Source of the DNA: Halostella litorea
Lineage (GTDB): Archaea; Halobacteriota; Halobacteria; Halobacteriales; Natronoarchaeaceae
DNA: 64,000 bases
Direction: 5' to 3'
NCBI RefSeq assembly: GCF_004785955.1
Contig: NZ_SJER01000007.1
Span: 40,034 to 104,033 of the forward strand
Shown here: in pieces, positions 59,795 through 64,000 of the stretch
Position numbering within the stretch: the stretch's first letter is position 1
How the letters are laid out: each line of letters opens with the position of its first letter
Translations under genes and position numbers: made by a program
Notes under the pieces: model-generated
Told to the model about the DNA's origin: nothing
The model's input: the letters and a program-made list of their open reading frames with translations, nothing else
Database searches by the model: none

Positions 59795-60676
59795 CTACTC
59801 GAGACTGGGTCCGTAGCGAGCCGAGCCACACACCCGGCACTCCCAGATCGGTTGCCCCGTCCACGCCGCATCTGGGACCGATTCGTGGGTCTTGAACCGA
59901 TGGTCGGTCGCCCGTTCACAGGTTTGACAGCCGAGTTCCTGAGTCGTCGGTACCGACGACTCCTGCCGGTCAGCCGCAGCTTCGCCAGTAGATTCGGTCA
60001 GCGCCATCGCTGGAACCAGCCACACCGCATCGTCGGAGTCGTCGAGGACCGCGTCGAGACGTGACGCGTCGCGGATGCCGTCCCCACGCTGGTCGTAGAG
60101 CCGCGTCGGGCCCTGCTCCTGGCGCTCCGACGTTCCCTGCCCGATCCACCCACTCCGGTCACGGGTAGCACTGAGAAGCCGCTCACCTTCCTCTGACGAC
60201 ACCTGTACCGCGTCGGGGAGTGAAGGCCATTGCTCGGCTAGCTGGCGCGCCGGCGCCTCGTCGAGATCGTAGATGAGCGTGTAGTCGTCGACGGCCGGCT
60301 CCGCCTCGTTGGCGGAGAGGAGGTTCGCCGCGGCGCCGCCCTTCGCGACGGCGCCGTAGAACGTGGTCGACTCGACGACCAGGTGGACGATGCCGAGGCA
60401 CGTCGTCGACGCTGCCTCGTCCGTGCCAGTCACGTCACCACCGAGATGGTTGCTGAGACAGAACCGGCATTTCGTCTGGCCATCTGGGACTGACGCCCCA
60501 CAGGACCGGCACTCGCCGTCGGCGGCCGTCGGCGCATCAGGGTAGCCACCAGCGCTCGTCGCGACGCGCTGCCGCCGGGGGGCACCCTCACAGCCGTCGT
60601 CCAGCCTCGTGTCCGGAATGTGGGACGCCTCGCCGGTCGGCCGCAGTTCCTCAAAGTCGGAGTAACGACCGTTCAT
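59795..60676 (-). CDS. Zinc ribbon plasmid protein
   Basis: A 293-residue protein from MNGRYSDFEELR (ATG 60674-60676). The N-terminal zinc ribbon is CRSCGASVPDGQTKCRFCLS; a second cysteine set is at the C-terminus (GCQTCERAT, WECRVCGSARY). The middle, YTLIYDLDEAPARQLAEQWP, is unrecognised. It resembles other haloarchaeal plasmid genes that flank TFB genes. No hairpin element is present; an AT-rich ATTTAAA about 40 bp before the ATG is a likely TATA box. Confidence 0.7.
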   Translation of the reverse strand: MNGRYSDFEELRPTGEASHIPDTRLDDGCEGAPRRQRVATSAGGYPDAPTAADGECRSCGASVPDGQTKCRFCLSNHLGGDVTGTDEAASTTCLGIVHLVVESTTFYGAVAKGGAAANLLSANEAEPAVDDYTLIYDLDEAPARQLAEQWPSLPDAVQVSSEEGERLLSATRDRSGWIGQGTSERQEQGPTRLYDQRGDGIRDASRLDAVLDDSDDAVWLVPAMALTESTGEAAADRQESSVPTTQELGCQTCERATDHRFKTHESVPDAAWTGQPIWECRVCGSARYGPSLE

Positions 60677-60770
60677 AGAGCAGTCTACAGAGAACATGGC
60701 TCGTCTTCGTGTTTAAATCGTAGCGTGGATAGAACGATGTGCAGTACAGACGGAGAGACCGTGATCAGCC

Positions 60771-61697
60771 TTAGGCGACCTGCTCCTCCAACGTATCCCG
60801 GTGCGCTCGAACAGTCGCCTTCGAGGCGGTCGCCACGTCCGCGGCCTCGGATTGTGTCAGCCATCGCCCCTCTTCGCGACCGGCCTTGTAGAGGCAGGCT
60901 GCGGCGAACCCGGCCGGATGGACGCCCGTCGTGACGCCGCGCTCCTCGGCCTGCTCCGCGAGGGCTCGGGCCCGCTGTCGAATTTCGTCCGGACACTCGA
61001 GGTCCGAGGCGAGGCGCGGCACGAACATGCTGGGGGAGACGGGCTCAGCGGGAAGGCCCAACTCTTCGTTCAGCGTCTTGTACGCGTTCGTGACTCTCGA
61101 CTCAGCGACGCGGGCCATCTCGCTGACGTCATCTACCAACCGCGAGAGGCCGTTGCACCGACATGCCCCGTAGATGCTGGCCGCTGCGATGGCCTCGATG
61201 GACCTGCCTCGAAGCAGATCTTCGTTCTGGGCGCTCCGGAAGAGCTGGCACGCCTGGTCGCGGACCGAATCGGAAAGGTCGAGCGCGCTGGCCAGCCGGC
61301 GCACTTCGCCCAGTCCGTGTGCGAGGTTCCGTTCCGCTTTCGACCGCCAGCGACCGCGGGTCTGCTCACGGCGCATCCGCTCGAGTCGCCGTCGCTTCTG
61401 CCCAGAGATCTCGTTCCCCTTCGCGTCGGTGCCGCGACCGATCTCCGTCGACAGGCCGCGATCGTGGCGGGCCGCAGTGAGTGGAGCACCCGTTCGCTCA
61501 CGCTCCTCGTCGTCGTACGTACGCCACTCCGGCCCGTGATCGATGCGCTGTTCGTCGATGACCAGGCCACAGTCCTCGCAGACCGTTTCGACCGCGTTCG
61601 TCGTGACTCGACCGTCGCACTCAGGACACTGGTTCGCACTCGATTCCGTTCGGACGTCTTCGTCGAATCCGCTCTCGTAGATGTCTCTGGTTGCCAT
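60771..61697 (-). CDS. tfb: Transcription initiation factor TFB
   Basis: A 308-residue TFB from MATRDIYESGF (ATG 61695-61697); the longer frame crosses hairpin element 17. The N-terminal zinc ribbon is NQCPECDGRV and TVCEDCGLV. The B-finger region GPEWRTYDDEERERTGAP is followed by two cyclin repeats (ARGLGEVRRLASALD-like to YGACRCNGLS; and the second repeat to YKAGREEGRWL). Haloarchaea carry many TFB paralogues that pair with TBPs for condition-specific transcription. A plasmid-borne TFB could direct transcription of the hairpin-led genes. Confidence 0.93.
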   Translation of the reverse strand: MATRDIYESGFDEDVRTESSANQCPECDGRVTTNAVETVCEDCGLVIDEQRIDHGPEWRTYDDEERERTGAPLTAARHDRGLSTEIGRGTDAKGNEISGQKRRRLERMRREQTRGRWRSKAERNLAHGLGEVRRLASALDLSDSVRDQACQLFRSAQNEDLLRGRSIEAIAAASIYGACRCNGLSRLVDDVSEMARVAESRVTNAYKTLNEELGLPAEPVSPSMFVPRLASDLECPDEIRQRARALAEQAEERGVTTGVHPAGFAAACLYKAGREEGRWLTQSEAADVATASKATVRAHRDTLEEQVA

Positions 61698-61735
61698 CGT
61701 TCTCACCGTGTTTCGGGAACTCGCCAGTACAGCGA

Positions 61736-61763
61736 GCCCCTCGCCCATTGAGGGGCAAATAGA
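61736..61763 (-). promoter_or_regulatory. T-tract plus hairpin element 17 (TFB gene)
   Basis: On the minus strand: CTATTT, then perfect 7 bp arms GCCCCTC/GAGGGGC with loop AATGGGC. It is 38 bp before ATG 61697. If the TFB protein is needed for these promoters, its own gene is under the same element. Confidence 0.75.
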
Positions 61764-61866
61764 AAGCACTCCAGTAGGAATCTCAGCTTCTTGACTGGGT
61801 GTGATTACGAACTACGAGTTCAAGATAATAACCACGCCAACCTCGAAAAATCAACCAAGATATATT

Positions 61867-63879
61867 TCAATTATAGTAACCGCTGTCCATCTCTCCACTC
61901 CATTCCCCTCCCTCAAGGGTGTATACTGCCCTGATTTGACTTTGACCCATCCCGGTTCCTGTAGCAGCGTCGGTAAGTAATCGCTTTTCTCCTTGTATAA
62001 TCCAGACTAAGGAAAGGCCTTCTTCCTCTAATTCTTCTATCACTCTCTCATCCGCTGCTAACATCGAGAGCGAGTTCACTCTGTCAATCAACCCTTCCGA
62101 AGTCGAAACATCTGCTATACGTACCGAGTCAGAGCCTTTTTGGGCAAATTCCTTAGTATCAACAACCCATTCGAGGTCGAGTAATTTCGCAAGTGGTGGG
62201 GAGGGGGCATAGGTTCCATATTTCTCATCTACAGTACAGTCATATTCTGACTCCCAAAGCAAATCGACAGTCGTATCGGTCATAGAAATCGGTGCACCTC
62301 GAATCGGATTCCTATCTCCCTCCCAGCCATCATCCACCGAAGGATGCCACGGATACTCCGCCCAAAACGTCTGAGTGAATGTACCCAAATGGAACGGAGT
62401 ACTCTCAAGCTCGTCACTAATAACCCAGTTTTCCTGAAGCCAAGACACTAACCTCTTTTTCATCTCAGAATCCACAACGACAGTGTCAATCCGGGCAAAC
62501 ACATCCCTCTCAAGCCTGGAATCCTCTCCTTCATCTGCTCTCCACTTATAGACACTATGCAGAGGCAGCCATCTCTCACCATTTACAGAGATATCCAACA
62601 ACGAAACCAAGTCAGGGAATTCCTCATGGTCTGTGATCCATTCCTCTAAGCCAACCTCATCTATGCAACAATCATACTCAACAGGCTCATCTAATGAAAC
62701 CTCAGAACGGGCCTTAGGATCTAGTACTGAAGGATCGATATCACGATCAAACTGCGTCCAAGGGCCGCTATAAGACCTTTCTACAGTTGAATCAGAGAAT
62801 TCGCAGTTATCGGTTATCCAGGACACTAATTCGTGATATGCAATCCACTGGTATTTTTTGCTGAACCTCTCTGGCTTCCTATTCGACATTCTCCCTGTGT
62901 AGGTTCGACTCACAAAGTCGTCAAACGAACCAAATAGATCGGGCCTCCATCCCAGGTCGAACACCCGCTTAGTTATCCAACGAAGGGCCTTGTCCCCAGA
63001 AAAGTCGTAACCGTGGATATTAGAAGGACTGTGGTTGGTCCCAACAATGTACCGTGCGAAATCACTGTGTCCACGTCCTTCAAAATCAGATCCAACTAGC
63101 CCCCACCAGAACCGGGTATTCAAATCCGTATCAGAGTCTTTTAGGATGCTCTCAACTTGCTCACGAAGCGTATCTGGAGAGGGAACATCGATTGAGAACG
63201 AACTGTCATAGGGAGGCCTCACTTCCTCCAAATTGACATCGTAACTGTCGTCGACATTGTGAATCAGCTCGATAATCCCTCTGGCATAATCTCTTGTAAG
63301 CTGGTGAGGCGTAGGATCGTTATCCTCAAACTCAATTTCGTAAACGGTGTCGGCAACTTCAGCAACCGATTCATCTTGTTTATGTCGGAGAACTCCCCCG
63401 TAGGCTGCTGCATAGACCCGTTCCAAGATGTAAGGATCAGTAACATCCTGGAAACGCTCGATCAATTCACTGTAAATTTCAATATCAGAGTCTATGATAT
63501 TGACTATAGCCTTTGTCGATTGGTCTCTAACATGTCTATTTGGACAGCAAAGGAACCAGGAGAGGGTTATCGACATTAAGCGCTTCAATTCATACGACTC
63601 CACTGGCCTGTTTTCCAAAGAGAATCCCCAGTTGACTAATCGATATACTTCTGATGTGTCTTCTCTCCACTCTTCATGCAGAAAGTTGGACCAGTTAAAA
63701 TCGCGTCTGAACACTTCCTTGTCTCTGTGAACGTCATCAAGGTATTCAGCATTCAGCGGATGTTCTGAACTAGTAGATAATGTAAGCAGAACTCTCCAGA
63801 GCTCATGGAGATCCTCAAGAGATTCCAATTCCCCCCACAGATAATCCTCAATTCCCTTACTCAATTCTCCACCAGGCAC
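61867..63879 (-). CDS. Large protein truncated at its N-terminus by an insertion sequence
   Basis: A 670-residue open frame from GTG 63877-63879, immediately preceded in the same frame by the stop codon of the transposase. Helical repeats: CCPNRHVRDQSTKAIVNII and PYILERVYAAAYGGVLR resemble the HEAT-like C-terminal parts of large STAND-type or AVS-like defence proteins, but I see no ATPase motif in what remains. The C-terminal 200 residues are acidic. Most likely the original start and N-terminal domain lie beyond the IS. Base composition is lower in GC than the neighbouring plasmid genes, which suggests transfer. Confidence 0.6.
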   Translation of the reverse strand: MPGGELSKGIEDYLWGELESLEDLHELWRVLLTLSTSSEHPLNAEYLDDVHRDKEVFRRDFNWSNFLHEEWREDTSEVYRLVNWGFSLENRPVESYELKRLMSITLSWFLCCPNRHVRDQSTKAIVNIIDSDIEIYSELIERFQDVTDPYILERVYAAAYGGVLRHKQDESVAEVADTVYEIEFEDNDPTPHQLTRDYARGIIELIHNVDDSYDVNLEEVRPPYDSSFSIDVPSPDTLREQVESILKDSDTDLNTRFWWGLVGSDFEGRGHSDFARYIVGTNHSPSNIHGYDFSGDKALRWITKRVFDLGWRPDLFGSFDDFVSRTYTGRMSNRKPERFSKKYQWIAYHELVSWITDNCEFSDSTVERSYSGPWTQFDRDIDPSVLDPKARSEVSLDEPVEYDCCIDEVGLEEWITDHEEFPDLVSLLDISVNGERWLPLHSVYKWRADEGEDSRLERDVFARIDTVVVDSEMKKRLVSWLQENWVISDELESTPFHLGTFTQTFWAEYPWHPSVDDGWEGDRNPIRGAPISMTDTTVDLLWESEYDCTVDEKYGTYAPSPPLAKLLDLEWVVDTKEFAQKGSDSVRIADVSTSEGLIDRVNSLSMLAADERVIEELEEEGLSLVWIIQGEKRLLTDAATGTGMGQSQIRAVYTLEGGEWSGEMDSGYYN

Positions 63880-64000
63880 TGTCTAGTTCTGGAGTTTCTC
63901 GATCGGCGTTTTTCCATCGAGAGCTTGGTGGGGTCTGTGGCGGTTGTAGTAATGCATGAACTGTTCAAGCCACTCTCGGACGCTGGAGCGACTGCCCACC
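63880..64000 (-). mobile_element. Insertion sequence end (continues beyond window)
   Basis: The boundary with the truncated gene begins TGTCTAGTTCTGGAGTTTC on the plus strand, consistent with a terminal inverted repeat starting TGT. The transposase stop is 3 bp inside it. The rest of the element lies outside the window. Confidence 0.6.
63883..64000 (-). CDS. Partial transposase, integrase-core (rve) type C-terminus
   Basis: The last 39 residues on the minus strand, ending at TAG 63883-63885: VREWLEQFMHYYN, RHRPHQALDGKTPIEKLQN. The HYYNRHRPHQALDG ending is typical of rve/DDE transposases of the IS3/IS481 groups, after the catalytic glutamate. Family cannot be fixed from this fragment. Confidence 0.8.
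   Translation of the reverse strand, partial: VGSRSSVREWLEQFMHYYNRHRPHQALDGKTPIEKLQN

Noticed and set aside
60801..61751. Long open frame opposite tfb
   Set aside because: A shadow; the minus-strand TFB zinc ribbon and cyclin repeats are clear.
1..64000. CRISPR arrays, tRNA or rRNA genes
   Set aside because: I saw no regularly spaced direct repeats with unique spacers and no cloverleaf or rRNA-like sequence.

Overview
The window is haloarchaeal (class Halobacteria). The proteins are acidic, most regions are GC-rich, and many genes start at or within a few bases of the expected transcription start, behind TATA boxes. Archaeal information-processing genes are present: two Orc1/Cdc6 initiators, a family B DNA polymerase, a TFB, and HTH-10/bacterioopsin-activator regulators. 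The replication module, the lone TnpB element, IS remnants and the many plasmid-type small genes suggest a megaplasmid or large integrated element rather than core chromosome. I cannot name the species.

Layout. (A) 0.1-7.9 kb: a TRAM-domain gene, then a tightly overlapping minus-strand operon that looks like a defence system. It holds a PLD-domain helicase, a 71-aa protein, a DndD-like SMC-type ATPase, a protein resembling Dnd-associated protein 4, a TSPPYW-type DNA methyltransferase, an unknown protein and a cytidine-deaminase-like protein. (B) 8.1-25.3 kb: replication and maintenance. This contains a short Orc1/Cdc6, an SRAP protein, a RecA-like/small/PolB operon, a second Orc1/Cdc6 flanked on both sides by ORB-like repeats (a strong origin candidate at 14.2-16.2 kb), a winged-helix/nucleotidyltransferase pair, a SWIM protein, an ArdC-like antirestriction protein, an HNH protein with homing-endonuclease-type repeats and a histidine kinase. 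(C) 25.4-45.5 kb: cargo with ordinary metabolic, transport and regulatory genes, including a TRIC channel, DMT, SMR and two MFS transporters, Lrp, HemD, deoxyhypusine synthase, a copper ATPase with a SafE-like partner, amidase, glutamate dehydrogenase and a multi-domain Bat regulator. (D) 45.7-61.7 kb: plasmid-type backbone with a Mom-like GNAT operon, a TnpB element, an Mrr-like nuclease, a second HNH protein, many small zinc-ribbon or DUF genes, a Zn/Cd-type ATPase with its regulator, and a TFB. (E) 61.9-64.0 kb: a long unrecognised gene truncated by an insertion sequence whose transposase 3' end closes the window.

Two repeated DNA signals tie regions B and D together. First, at least a dozen minus-strand genes (ArdC, SWIM, TFB and small unknowns) are preceded by the same architecture: a T-rich tract, then a 5-8 bp inverted repeat whose arm sequence changes from copy to copy while remaining complementary, around a loop resembling GAGGGGTG. 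It may be a promoter dyad, an RNA leader, or a promoter active on single-stranded DNA during transfer. Second, five copies of TTAACCAACA and its inverted partner, separated by a constant 21-22 bp, lie at 10.6, 16.5, 20.2, 25.0 and 59.8 kb around the origin and backbone genes. They look like binding sites for one replicon-encoded protein. I consider these two families and the region A operon the best candidates for undescribed biology.
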